This document shows, one piece after another, positions 32,758-42,450 of a stretch of 64,000 nucleotides of DNA (its first letter is position 1; each line of letters opens with the position of its first letter). A program made the translations under genes and the position numbers. Where the stretch lies: contig JAHHSG010000002.1 in the NCBI GenBank assembly GCA_020025305.1, positions 135,228 to 199,227 on the forward strand. Reading direction: 5' to 3'. A model generated the notes under the pieces. It ran no database searches. It saw only the letters and a program-made list of their open reading frames with translations, and was not told the origin of the DNA. This DNA comes from Oscillospiraceae bacterium (GTDB taxonomy: Bacteria > Bacillota > Clostridia > Oscillospirales > Oscillospiraceae).

Positions 32758-34290
32758 ATGAATCATTATGATGTAATCGTCATCGGTGCAGGTAACGGCG
32801 GCCTTGCCGCGGCTGCTACACTGGCCGAAAAAGGGAAGAAGACCATTCTCTTTGAAAAGCACAACATTCCCGGCGGCTGCGGCACCAGCTTTCGGCGTGG
32901 GCGCTTTGAGTTTGAGGTGGCGCTGCACCAACTCAGCCACATGGGAACCCCGGAAAAGCCCGGCCCTCTGCGGGAACAGTTTCGCCGCTATGGTATCGAG
33001 AAGGAAATTGAGTGGATCCAGATCGAGGAGCTGTACCGTGTCAACTTCCCGGACGGCACCGGCATCAGCATCCCTGTGGATCGGGCAAAGTGCATTGCCT
33101 TCCTGCAAAAGGAATTCCCAGCGGAGAAGGAGAGCATCCAGCGCTACTTTGATACCCTGTATCGCTTTGTAGAGGAGGCTGCGGCGTTCTCTGCCAAGAG
33201 TGCCCAGAGCACCGGAGAGCCCGGCGATGTGAAGAAGTTCTTCATGAAGAAGGGCTTCCCCAAAATGTATCCTACGCTGGCCAATTACGGCCTCAAGAGC
33301 AGCCACGAGGTTCTGGAAGAGTTCTTCCCCAACAACAAAAAGCTGCAGCTGGCGCTGAACGTGTACTGGTGCTTCATGGGCATGACCCCCGAGCGTTTCC
33401 CTTGGTCCATTCTGGCCAAGTGCACCTATATTTACATGGAGGATAAGCCCTACTATCTGCGCGGCACTTCCATGATGATGAACCAGGCCATTCTGGAGGC
33501 CGCCAAGCGCATGGGCTGCGTGGCACAGATGAACTGCGGCATTGATAAGATCCTTGTGGAAAACGGCAAGGCCGTGGGCGTGCGGGATGAGTTCGGCAAT
33601 GAGTATCGTGCCAAGAAGATCATTTCCAATATTTCCCCCATTGCCACGTATGGAGCGCTGATGGACCCCAAGGATGTGCCTGAGGCTGCCCGTGCGTATC
33701 TCAAGCCCTACACCGTGGGTATTTCTGCCCTCACCTGCTTCATTGGTCTGGACTGCCCTCCCGAGGAGATCGGTTTCAATACGTCCTTCACGCTGAACTA
33801 CGAGAGTCTGGACGCCATTGCCGACTGCAAGGATGCCTATAAGCTGCTGCCGGAGAATGATCCGCTGATCGCTACATGCTACACCGTGGATGACCGTCAG
33901 GTTTCTCCGGAAGGCACCTCTATCATTACCGCCGGTACGCTGAAGTACGGCGAGGCGTGGGAGAAGCTGCCCCCCGAGCAGTACTATGAGATGAAGTATG
34001 AGGCAGGCCGCCGCATTGTGGCGCGGCTAGAGAAGATGTATCCCGGCTTCACCTCCCACATTGAGGAGATGGAAGTGGCTACGCCTTTGACCCACATGCG
34101 CTATCTCAACCATCCCCACGGCGCCATCTATGGCTATGAGCAGGATCTGCGCCAGTCCGTGTTCTTCTTCCCCAGCGAGAGCAAGATGGAAGGCTTGGAA
34201 TTTGCCAGCGGCTGGGTCAACGCCTGCGGTTTTGGCCCCAACTATACCTACGCAGATACAGTGGCAACCAGAGTTGCCGAGGAGGTTTAA
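32758..34290 (+). CDS. CrtI/RetSat-like FAD-dependent oxidoreductase
   Basis: A 510-residue flavoprotein of the phytoene dehydrogenase-like family. The FAD motif is DVIVIGAGNGGLAAAATLAEKG at residues 5-26, followed by ILFEKHNIPGGCGTSF and a RGRFEFEVALHQLSHMG segment, as in the carotenoid isomerase/retinol saturase branch. The C-terminal FAD-binding end is FASGWVNACGFGPNYTYADTV. These enzymes reduce, desaturate or isomerise conjugated polyenes, so a lipophilic unsaturated substrate is plausible. No phytoene synthase or other carotenoid gene is nearby. It is separated by 2 bp from the reductase gene, so they are translated together. The ATG at 32758 has AGGAG 9 nt upstream. Confidence 0.85.
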   Translation: MNHYDVIVIGAGNGGLAAAATLAEKGKKTILFEKHNIPGGCGTSFRRGRFEFEVALHQLSHMGTPEKPGPLREQFRRYGIEKEIEWIQIEELYRVNFPDGTGISIPVDRAKCIAFLQKEFPAEKESIQRYFDTLYRFVEEAAAFSAKSAQSTGEPGDVKKFFMKKGFPKMYPTLANYGLKSSHEVLEEFFPNNKKLQLALNVYWCFMGMTPERFPWSILAKCTYIYMEDKPYYLRGTSMMMNQAILEAAKRMGCVAQMNCGIDKILVENGKAVGVRDEFGNEYRAKKIISNISPIATYGALMDPKDVPEAARAYLKPYTVGISALTCFIGLDCPPEEIGFNTSFTLNYESLDAIADCKDAYKLLPENDPLIATCYTVDDRQVSPEGTSIITAGTLKYGEAWEKLPPEQYYEMKYEAGRRIVARLEKMYPGFTSHIEEMEVATPLTHMRYLNHPHGAIYGYEQDLRQSVFFFPSESKMEGLEFASGWVNACGFGPNYTYADTVATRVAEEV

Positions 34291-34292
34291 TC

Positions 34293-35462
34293 ATGGGAAA
34301 GTCTATTAAAGAAACTCTTTTGGGTACGCTGGTACACGGCGAAGAAATCCTCAACGAAATTAAGGTCCTGCGGGAGACCTCCCCGGATCAGCTGACCGGC
34401 GAGGATCAGGCGGCGGCCGTATTGAAATATCACCACCCCAAGATCCTGCATCTGGTGCTCACCGACATCTATGAGGAGGGAACCAACGGCAAGGTATTCC
34501 GCTTCTCCTCCAAGACCGGCTATCTGCCTCCCTTTGAGGCGGGTCAGTATCTGAACATCTTCACGGAGATTGATGGTGTCCGTACCAGCAGACCCTATAG
34601 TATTTGCTCCTCTCCTCGCCAGCGTGCCTACTACGAGATCACGGTGGCCCGTGCTGTGCAGGGCTTTGTGTCCGACTATATGTTGGATCGCGCCAAGGTG
34701 GGCGATGAGTTCGAGGCTTCCTGCCCCGCCGGCGTATTCCATTATCAGCCGGTGTTCCACAGCCCCAAGATGCTGATGCTGGCCGGCGGCAGTGGTATTA
34801 CCCCCTTCCTAAGCATGGTTCGTGAGGTGACACAGGCAGGTCTGGAGCGCGATATGGTGCTGCTCTATGGCTGCCGGAACAAGGATGCGGCGTTCTTCCA
34901 TGAGGAGCTGACCCGCATGAGCGAGAACTTTGAGAATTTCCGCTATTATCTGGTGGTTTCCGATGAGGATGCTGTCTGGGATGGTGCCAGAGGATTCATC
35001 ACCGCAGAGCTGATCCGTGAGCTGGCTCCGGATTACGCCGAGCGCACGGCCTATATCTGCGGCCCGGAAATCATGAACGCTTTCTGCGTGACACAGCTGG
35101 AGGAGCTGGGTGTTCCCCACAAGAATATCCGCCGTGAGATGTTTGGCGCTGCCAAAGATATCACCAAGGAGGCGGGTTGGCCGGAGCAGCTCACCGGAAA
35201 CGAGGTGTTCAAGGTCACCGTCAATGGCGAGCGTGTCATTGAGGCTCGTGCCAATGAGACGCTGCTGTGTGCGCTGGAGCGCTCCGGCGTGCGCATGAAT
35301 GTGTGCTGCCGCTGCGGCGAGTGCAGCCTGTGCCGTGTCCAGCTGGTTTCCGGCAAGGTGTTTCTCTCCAAGGGGATGATGCTTCGCAAGGCGGATGAAA
35401 AGTACGGCTATATTCACTCCTGCAAATCCTATCCCATCAGCGATATTTCCATCCAACTCTGA
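34293..35462 (+). CDS. FAD/NAD(P)H reductase with C-terminal [2Fe-2S] ferredoxin domain
   Basis: A 389-residue electron-transfer protein. The ferredoxin-NADP reductase FAD site is RPYSICSSP (residues 100-108), and the NAD(P) site begins GGSGITPFLSM (165-175) with YICGPEIM later. The C-terminal domain has the plant-type [2Fe-2S] ligands C339-X4-C344-X2-C347-X29-C377. The N-terminal 50 residues are an extra helical segment. This architecture feeds electrons from NAD(P)H to a partner, most simply the FAD enzyme encoded 2 bp upstream. No oxygenase is encoded nearby, so a reductive role fits an anaerobe. Confidence 0.9.
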   Translation: MGKSIKETLLGTLVHGEEILNEIKVLRETSPDQLTGEDQAAAVLKYHHPKILHLVLTDIYEEGTNGKVFRFSSKTGYLPPFEAGQYLNIFTEIDGVRTSRPYSICSSPRQRAYYEITVARAVQGFVSDYMLDRAKVGDEFEASCPAGVFHYQPVFHSPKMLMLAGGSGITPFLSMVREVTQAGLERDMVLLYGCRNKDAAFFHEELTRMSENFENFRYYLVVSDEDAVWDGARGFITAELIRELAPDYAERTAYICGPEIMNAFCVTQLEELGVPHKNIRREMFGAAKDITKEAGWPEQLTGNEVFKVTVNGERVIEARANETLLCALERSGVRMNVCCRCGECSLCRVQLVSGKVFLSKGMMLRKADEKYGYIHSCKSYPISDISIQL

Positions 35463-35481
35463 TTGAAAGGCGGGGTGATCC

Positions 35482-36408
35482 ATGTTCTTTTTTACAGGTT
35501 ATCATCTGACAAATATCATCGGATTCCTTGCTTTGGTTGCCGTACTCGTGCTTCTCAATGAGATCACGCGCCGGAGCAAGGTGGCCTCTGTGGTTATGTA
35601 CGTTGCGGTGCCGGTGGTGCTGCTGGTGCTGATTGCCATGGGAGTGGTAGGCAGTCCTTCGTCCAAAACGTGGTTTGGTACGGTAAAGACCATTTCGGCT
35701 CTCATGGGTGTGTGGGGCTTCCTGCTCATTCGCCATACAAAGCTGGGGGAAACCAAGTTTGCCATGTATTTCCCTGTAGCTATCTTGGGCATCAACATCG
35801 CTGAGGCAGTGTATCGGGATATTGAGGTCTTTATGACCTACAAAACCCTGACTACGGATGAGGCGGGGCTGACCCTGCTGGGTGGCTACTGGAACATTTT
35901 TAACGCTGCCGCCGGTGTGCTGCTGCTGCTCACCATGACCGGTTGGGTCGGCATTCGGGTGGCAAAGACCCGCTCTCGGGATATGGTCTGGCCGGATCAG
36001 CTTTGGTTCTGGATCGTGGCCTACGATCTGTGGAATGCCGCCTATTGCTATAACTGCATTTCCACACGAGCCATGTACGCAGGTATCGCACTGCTGGTGT
36101 CCTGCACCTTGGCTGAGGCGTTCTTGCAGCGGGGTGTCTGGCTGCAGCATCGTGCCCAGACGCTGGCACTGTTCGGTATGTTCTCCCTGGCAGTGGATTA
36201 TCGTACCATGGATGCCTTCTCCATTGATGCGACGTATAACCCTAACGCGTGGGGCGTTCTCAGTGTGGTGGCCTTGCTCTTCAATCTGGGTGTATTTGCG
36301 TATATGCTGTGGACGATGAAGAAGACCGGCAGAAAGCCATATTCCGGCGAGCTGTTCGTAGAGAACGAGGGGTATCGAAAGAATTTGCAGGCCAACGGTC
36401 TTAACTGA
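35482..36408 (+). CDS. polytopic membrane protein, last gene of redox cluster
   Basis: The 308 residues have about eight membrane helices. Recognisable stretches are GYHLTNIIGFLALVAVLVLLNEITRR at the N-terminus, KTWFGTVKTISALMGVWGFLLIRH, GINIAEAVYRDIE and PDQLWFWIVAYDLWNAAYCYNCISTRAMY, rich in aromatic residues and with His/Tyr in membrane positions. I recall similar sequences filed as an uncharacterised family (possibly DUF5692), but I cannot confirm this. It follows the reductase with a 19 bp gap and precedes a strong terminator. A membrane anchor, transporter or quinone/lipid-handling subunit is possible. Confidence 0.72.
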   Translation: MFFFTGYHLTNIIGFLALVAVLVLLNEITRRSKVASVVMYVAVPVVLLVLIAMGVVGSPSSKTWFGTVKTISALMGVWGFLLIRHTKLGETKFAMYFPVAILGINIAEAVYRDIEVFMTYKTLTTDEAGLTLLGGYWNIFNAAAGVLLLLTMTGWVGIRVAKTRSRDMVWPDQLWFWIVAYDLWNAAYCYNCISTRAMYAGIALLVSCTLAEAFLQRGVWLQHRAQTLALFGMFSLAVDYRTMDAFSIDATYNPNAWGVLSVVALLFNLGVFAYMLWTMKKTGRKPYSGELFVENEGYRKNLQANGLN

Positions 36409-36423
36409 AATTTGTAGATAAAA

Positions 36424-36457
36424 AACAACGGCGTGACGAAAGTCACGCCGTTGTTTT
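36424..36457 (+). terminator. terminator of the redox cluster
   Basis: AACAACGGCGTGAC-gaaa-GTCACGCCGTTGTT, followed by T-rich sequence. Confidence 0.88.
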
Positions 36458-36580
36458 GTTGTTTTTATGATTCATTCCGCTTTTGTAAATACATGTAAAC
36501 TTATGCAAAGAAGCTTCTGCTGCCATTTTCCGGTACATAACCAATCTTTTGAAAGCTTTTTTGTCCCGAACGGCAGAAAT

Positions 36581-37252
36581 TCAGCTTTCCCGAGAACGGT
36601 AATCGTCCATCATGGTGGAGAATAGCTGCTTAGTGCTGGGCGGGGTGTAGCTGATGGCGTTGGCACCGGCCTGCACGGTTTGCAAAATGCCTTCCGGCGT
36701 AGGGCCGCCGGTGGCAATAATGGGAACATCGGGATATTTCTCTCGAATGGCCGACACAACCATGGGCGTGCGCTCGGCGGCAGAGATGTTCAGGATGGAC
36801 GCTCCGGCGGTCAGCCTCGCATCAATGTTGGTATGCTCGTTGAGCACAGTGACCACAATGGGAATATCAATGGACTTGGAAATACGCTCGATATCCTCGT
36901 TGCTCATAGGGGCATTGACAACCACGGCCATGGCCCCCTGGGCTTCTGCGTCCGTAGCCAGCAGTGTAGAACGTATACCATTGGTGGTGCCACCGCCCAC
37001 ACCACAAAAAACAGGGATGGAGGCATTACGGATGATAGCATCGGAAATGGTCTGCTGCGGGGTAAAGGGATAAATGGCCAGGACAGCATCGGCGTCGCAA
37101 TTACGGATGATGGCAATGTCTGTGGTGAACACCAGGGACTTGATGCGGCGCCCGTTAATCACAATACCGCTGGCGGTACGGATTTCATTGGGCATCTCAA
37201 GAATATGGTGGCGCAGTTTGCTATTAACAGTGGGTCTGCTTTTTGCTGACAT
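36581..37252 (-). CDS. TIM-barrel protein of unknown function
   Basis: A 223-residue protein with a barrel-like alternation of strands: IKSLVFTTDIAIIRNCDADAV, IPVFCGVGGG, GAMAVVVNAPMSNEDI, IPIVVTVLNEHTNI, ASILNISAAERTP and VPIIATGGPTPEGI. The late IATGGPTPEGI followed by a GANAISYTPPS segment resembles phosphate-binding loops of IMP dehydrogenase/HisF-like barrels. Similar proteins are often labelled hydrolase without evidence. The ATG at 37252 has GGAGGGG upstream. It is monocistronic. The reaction is unknown. Confidence 0.65.
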   Translation of the reverse strand: MSAKSRPTVNSKLRHHILEMPNEIRTASGIVINGRRIKSLVFTTDIAIIRNCDADAVLAIYPFTPQQTISDAIIRNASIPVFCGVGGGTTNGIRSTLLATDAEAQGAMAVVVNAPMSNEDIERISKSIDIPIVVTVLNEHTNIDARLTAGASILNISAAERTPMVVSAIREKYPDVPIIATGGPTPEGILQTVQAGANAISYTPPSTKQLFSTMMDDYRSRES

Positions 37253-37426
37253 AATTTTTCGTCCCCTCCTTGGCAACAATCATACAATTATACCACACAT
37301 TGATCAGTGGTGCATAAAAATTCGATAAAATCCTGAACATCCATCTTGAGAAGGCAGGTATATCATATAGCGGTAAAGAGCCCCCTTAATGGGGAAAAAT
37401 GAGTTAAAAAGACTGGAAAACGGGTA

Positions 37427-37459
37427 TAAAAAATCCTCTAAGTGAACTTAGAGGATTTT
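37427..37459 (-). terminator. terminator of the tRNA cluster
   Basis: AAATCCTCTAAGT and ACTTAGAGGATTT pair around a 2-base centre, with a T run on the minus strand just after the tRNA-Val CCA. Confidence 0.82.
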
Positions 37460-37536
37460 TGGTGGAGACTGCTGGACTCGAACCAGTGACCTCCTGCGTG
37501 TGAAGCAGGCGCTCTAACCAGCTGAGCTAAGCCTCC
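37460..37536 (-). tRNA. tRNA-Val (anticodon CAC)
   Basis: 77 nt with encoded CCA. The acceptor stem is GGAGGCT with AGTCTCC. The anticodon loop TTCACAC is held by CCTGC/GCAGG, and the T loop is TTCGAGT. It reads GTG codons. Confidence 0.95.
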
Positions 37537-37568
37537 GTATGGACAGCCCAAAGCGGACTGCCATTTCA

Positions 37569-37643
37569 TGGTGACCCGTACGGGACTCGAACCCATGTTA
37601 CAGCCGTGAAAGGGCCGTGTCTTAACCACTTGACCAACGGGCC
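37569..37643 (-). tRNA. tRNA-Glu (anticodon TTC)
   Basis: 75 nt with encoded CCA. The acceptor is GGCCCGT with ACGGGTC. The anticodon loop contains CTTTCAC, giving TTC, and the T loop is TTCGAGT. Confidence 0.95.
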
Positions 37644-37661
37644 GCAAGTGTATCCCTGTAA

Positions 37662-37693
37662 GGGCCTGATGAGATGGGAACCATCTCATCAGG
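37662..37693. repeat. perfect hairpin in the tRNA-Glu/tRNA-Met spacer
   Basis: CCTGATGAGATGG and CCATCTCATCAGG are a 13 bp perfect inverted repeat around GAA. It has no T run, so it is not a normal terminator. It may guide tRNA processing. Confidence 0.6.
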
Positions 37694-37695
37694 AT

Positions 37696-37772
37696 TGGTA
37701 GCGGCGACTGGATTCGAACCGGTGACACTGCGGGTATGAACCGCATGCTCTAGCCAACTGAGCTACGCCGCC
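37696..37772 (-). tRNA. elongator tRNA-Met (anticodon CAT)
   Basis: 77 nt with encoded CCA. The acceptor is GGCGGCG with CGCCGCT, including the G1-U72 wobble seen in Bacillus elongator tRNA-Met. The anticodon loop is TTCATAC in the TGCGG/CCGCA stem. It is not an initiator, which would carry an unpaired C1. Confidence 0.9.
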
Positions 37773-37910
37773 ATGTGAAACCCTCGACAAGGCAAGATTT
37801 AATATAACATATACTGCCCTGCATTGTCAACACCTTTTTGCGCCTTTGTTAAAAATTTTCTCCTTTTTTGAAAAATGAAGGAGTGCGGCATTTACATAAG
37901 TGATGGAGCA

Positions 37911-37944
37911 AAGCTCCCTGTCTGCGTAGGAGACAGGGAGCTTT
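37911..37944 (-). terminator. terminator of groES-groEL
   Basis: AAGCTCCCTGTCT and AGACAGGGAGCTT around an 8-base loop, just after groEL. Confidence 0.78.
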
Positions 37945-37964
37945 CAAATTTAGGGCTATAGGGA

Positions 37965-39596
<1,632 letters not shown>

Positions 39597-39628
39597 TTAC
39601 CTCCTACTTGAGACGAAAAGTGAATGAA

Positions 39629-39913
39629 TTACTCAACAATGGCCAGGATGTCACTCTGACGCACCACAATGTATTCCACATCCTCCAAGGTGACCTTGGT
39701 GCCGGCATACTTGTCGGTGATCACCTTATCGCCGGGCTTTACACTCATGGTCACGGACTTGCCGTCCACCATGCCGCCGGGCCCCACGGAAATAACCTCT
39801 GCAACAGAAGGCTTCTCCTTGGCAGAGCCGGTCAGGATAATACCACCCTTGGTGGTTTCCTCCGCCTCGGTCATCTTCAGTACGACACGATCAGCCAATG
39901 GTGTCAGTTTCAT
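39629..39913 (-). CDS. groS: co-chaperonin GroES
   Basis: The 94-residue lid of the GroEL ring. It begins MKLTPLADRVVLKMTEAEETT, has the mobile loop TTKGGIILTGSAKEKP, and ends DILAIVE. The ATG at 39913 has GGAGG 10 nt upstream, so a longer upstream frame is not used. Confidence 0.98.
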   Translation of the reverse strand: MKLTPLADRVVLKMTEAEETTKGGIILTGSAKEKPSVAEVISVGPGGMVDGKSVTMSVKPGDKVITDKYAGTKVTLEDVEYIVVRQSDILAIVE

Positions 39914-39964
39914 GATAATGATTCCTCCTTGTATGTGTATATTTAGAATAAACAAAATACTGCG

Positions 39965-39991
39965 TTAGCACTCATGACTTAGGAGTGCTAA
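39965..39991 (-). promoter_or_regulatory. CIRCE operator (HrcA)
   Basis: TTAGCACTC (39965-39973), 9 bp, GAGTGCTAA (39983-39991): a perfect match to the CIRCE consensus. It sits between the promoter and the groES start, so HrcA repression and heat induction are expected. hrcA is not in the window. Confidence 0.97.
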
Positions 39992-39999
39992 CGCAGTTA

Positions 40000-40027
40000 A
40001 TAATACCACACAAAATTTCTTTTGCAA
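40000..40027 (-). promoter_or_regulatory. promoter of groES-groEL
   Basis: On the minus strand TTGCAA (40027-40022) and TATTAT (40005-40000) are 16 bp apart, just upstream of CIRCE. Confidence 0.65.
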
Positions 40028-40074
40028 GGGGAAAAGTGAGAAAAATGAAAAAGTTCACAAAAAAGTAAAAATCC

Positions 40075-41004
40075 TCAGCCGCGGGCGGTGCGGTTGCAGC
40101 TGCAGCCGACAGGGCCAAAGAAATTGACCCGCTGCTCGGACAGGCGGATGGTGACCTCCGAATTGTGGAAACTCTCGCCATCAAGACAGGTCACAATGTT
40201 GGGCTGATCAGAGCAAATGCGGATTACTTTGGGGGTGCAGGCGGTGGCAACATGGGACATCTTGTGGTAGTCACCTTTGGAGTAGCTGTTTACAAAGCGG
40301 GCAAATTCCAGCTTGCCAACCTTGGTAACCAGCAGTGTGTTGAGGACACCGTCATCCATTTTCGCCTCCGGCATGGGCATGAAACCACCGCCGTAGTACC
40401 GACCGTTACATGCGGATATCAGAATATAGTCGTTTTCCATGCGCTGGCCGTCCACCTCCACCGTCCAATGGGTGGCAAGGGGGCGGAAGAGAAAGTTCAC
40501 GATCAGGGAAAAGACATAACTGCCCTTACCGGCCAGCAGGGGGCTTTCACTGTATTTATGTACATCCTCCGCTACGCGGGCATCAAGACCGGAACAGGCA
40601 ATGGTCAGAGCAATGCGCCCGTTCACATCAATGGCATCAATAGGAAATTGGGGGCCGTTCCACAGATTTTCCGCATCCTGAAACTTGATGGCGTCTTGCC
40701 CGAAGTTCCGTAAAAAGTCGTTGCCGGTGCCGATGGGGATACAGGTCATGGCCGTATTATCGTAACCAATAATGCCGTTGGCTACTTCGTTGATGGTGCC
40801 GTCACCGCCGCAGGCATAGAAACGCAGTTCCTCTCCGGTCTGGCACAGCTGCCGTGTCAGCTCAATTGCGTGACCCTGCCGTTTGGTAAGGATGCACTGC
40901 ACGTCCAGATCATGCTTTTCCCGCAGACGATCCGCCATATCGTAGATGCGCTGGCGGCTGTCGGATTTGCCGGCAGTGGGATTGATAATAAAGATATGTT
41001 TCAT
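40075..41004 (-). CDS. diacylglycerol kinase-family lipid kinase
   Basis: A 309-residue lipid kinase. The N-terminal domain has IINPTAGKSDSRQRI and the nucleotide-binding ACGGDGTINEVANGI (residues near 64-78), followed by IPIGTGNDFLRNFG. The C-terminal beta domain has the late CLDGESFHNSEVTIRLSEQ. The typical substrate is diacylglycerol or a related lipid. The last 20 residues contain GPVGCSCNRTARG, a short Cys-containing tail I cannot assign. GGAGGTCGACT precedes the ATG. Confidence 0.88.
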   Translation of the reverse strand: MKHIFIINPTAGKSDSRQRIYDMADRLREKHDLDVQCILTKRQGHAIELTRQLCQTGEELRFYACGGDGTINEVANGIIGYDNTAMTCIPIGTGNDFLRNFGQDAIKFQDAENLWNGPQFPIDAIDVNGRIALTIACSGLDARVAEDVHKYSESPLLAGKGSYVFSLIVNFLFRPLATHWTVEVDGQRMENDYILISACNGRYYGGGFMPMPEAKMDDGVLNTLLVTKVGKLEFARFVNSYSKGDYHKMSHVATACTPKVIRICSDQPNIVTCLDGESFHNSEVTIRLSEQRVNFFGPVGCSCNRTARG

Positions 41005-41048
41005 AGTCGACCTCCTATTTTTCAGAGGGTAGTATTTTTTATGTGTGT

Positions 41049-42164
41049 TTATACGTTTCCATACATAAAGAGATCACATTTAATCATACCGTTATAGAGC
41101 TTGCGCTTGCGATCGGCAGTGCGGCCGAAGGTGCGCTCGAACTCGGTGTGGCTGCTGAGCACCAGTGTGCGCCACTTGGGCGGCAGCTGCTGCCACACCC
41201 TGCCAAGTTCCCGGTAGAGTTCTTCCGCCTCGGATTTCTCTAACAGCCGTTCTCCGTAAGGAGGATTGGTGACCAGCTGGCCGTACTCGCTCTGGCGGCG
41301 GAAGCTGCGCATATCTGCCACTTCAAATCGGACGATGTCATCCACCCCTGCCTTGCGGGCGTTATCCTGTGCAATTGCCACCGCTTTGGGGTTCACGTCC
41401 CCGCCCCAGATGTCGTAAGCGCCGTGGAATTCTTTGTCCATGGCCTCATCGGCGGCATCCATCCAGATGCGGGAGGGCAGGAAGCTCCAGCGCTGTGCCT
41501 CAAAGCTGCGCTCCAGACCCGGGGCGCGGTTTTTGGCAATCAGTGCGGCCTCAATGGGAATGGTACCGGAGCCGCAGAAAGGGTCGCAGAAGGGGTCACG
41601 TCCCCGATAGCGGGAGAGAATGACCATGGCGGCAGCCAGTGTCTCCCGGAGGGGAGCTTCCACCCCCACAGCCCGGTAGCCGCGTTTATAAAGACCCTCG
41701 CCGCTGGTATCCAGACAGATGGCGGCTTCGTCCTTGAAAAGAGAGAAGCGTACCTGATATTTGGTTCCAGTTTCGGGAAAATGCTCCATGCCGTAGTGAG
41801 ATTTCATACGCTCCACCATGGCTTTTTTGATAATGGACTGGCAAGCGCTGACAGCGTGGAGCTGAGAGGAGATAGAGTAGCCTTTTACCGGGAAGGCCGC
41901 GTCGGCCGGGAGATAGTCCTCCCATGCAATGGCGCGGGTGCCCTGAAAGAGCTCTTCAAAGCTATGGGCGGGAAATTCCCCCAATACCAGCAGTACGCGG
42001 GCGCCGCAGCGCAGATTAATATTCAGCCGTGCGGCATCGGTATCCGTGCCGCGGCAGAGAATGCGGCCGTTTTGTACCTGCACATCCTGCAAGCCCAGAC
42101 GCTTTACCTCATCGCCCACCAGCTTTTCCAACCCCAAGAGACAGGGGATTAAATATTTTGCCAT
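41049..42164 (-). CDS. RlmL/RlmK-like THUMP-domain RNA methyltransferase
   Basis: The 371 residues have an N-terminal THUMP-type RNA-binding region (to about 160) with a predicted role on 23S rRNA. The catalytic domain has FCDPFCGSGTIPIEAALIA (SAM motif I), GGDVNPKAVAIAQDNARKAG and the target motif TNPPYGERL, as in N2-guanine methyltransferases. This is the YpsC-type of Firmicutes. It lies 45 bp upstream (in reading order) of the lipid kinase gene, so co-transcription is likely. Confidence 0.9.
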   Translation of the reverse strand: MAKYLIPCLLGLEKLVGDEVKRLGLQDVQVQNGRILCRGTDTDAARLNINLRCGARVLLVLGEFPAHSFEELFQGTRAIAWEDYLPADAAFPVKGYSISSQLHAVSACQSIIKKAMVERMKSHYGMEHFPETGTKYQVRFSLFKDEAAICLDTSGEGLYKRGYRAVGVEAPLRETLAAAMVILSRYRGRDPFCDPFCGSGTIPIEAALIAKNRAPGLERSFEAQRWSFLPSRIWMDAADEAMDKEFHGAYDIWGGDVNPKAVAIAQDNARKAGVDDIVRFEVADMRSFRRQSEYGQLVTNPPYGERLLEKSEAEELYRELGRVWQQLPPKWRTLVLSSHTEFERTFGRTADRKRKLYNGMIKCDLFMYGNV

Positions 42165-42450
42165 GAAATGGTTCCTCGTTTCCTATTCTTGTCACAATCT
42201 ATCATATATGACTGCACCCGAAAGTGCAAGAAAGGCGGGCAAGAAAATTGCCTCTTAACGAAAAATTAACACGAGAAGGGAAGGCAAGAGAGAAAAAAGA
42301 GTAGCACAGTGGGGAAAACTATTGTATAATCGAAAAAAGAAAAATGACAACTTGCAGTTGCACAGAAAAAGAGCAGCGCAAATGCAGGTTGGTAGTGTTT
42401 GGGCATTGAATCGGCTATACTGAGCGCAGCAGGAAAGGAAGGTGCAGTCC

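Noticed and set aside
37438..37746. 102-codon minus-strand frame
   Set aside because: It runs across tRNA-Glu and tRNA-Val genes and into the terminator.
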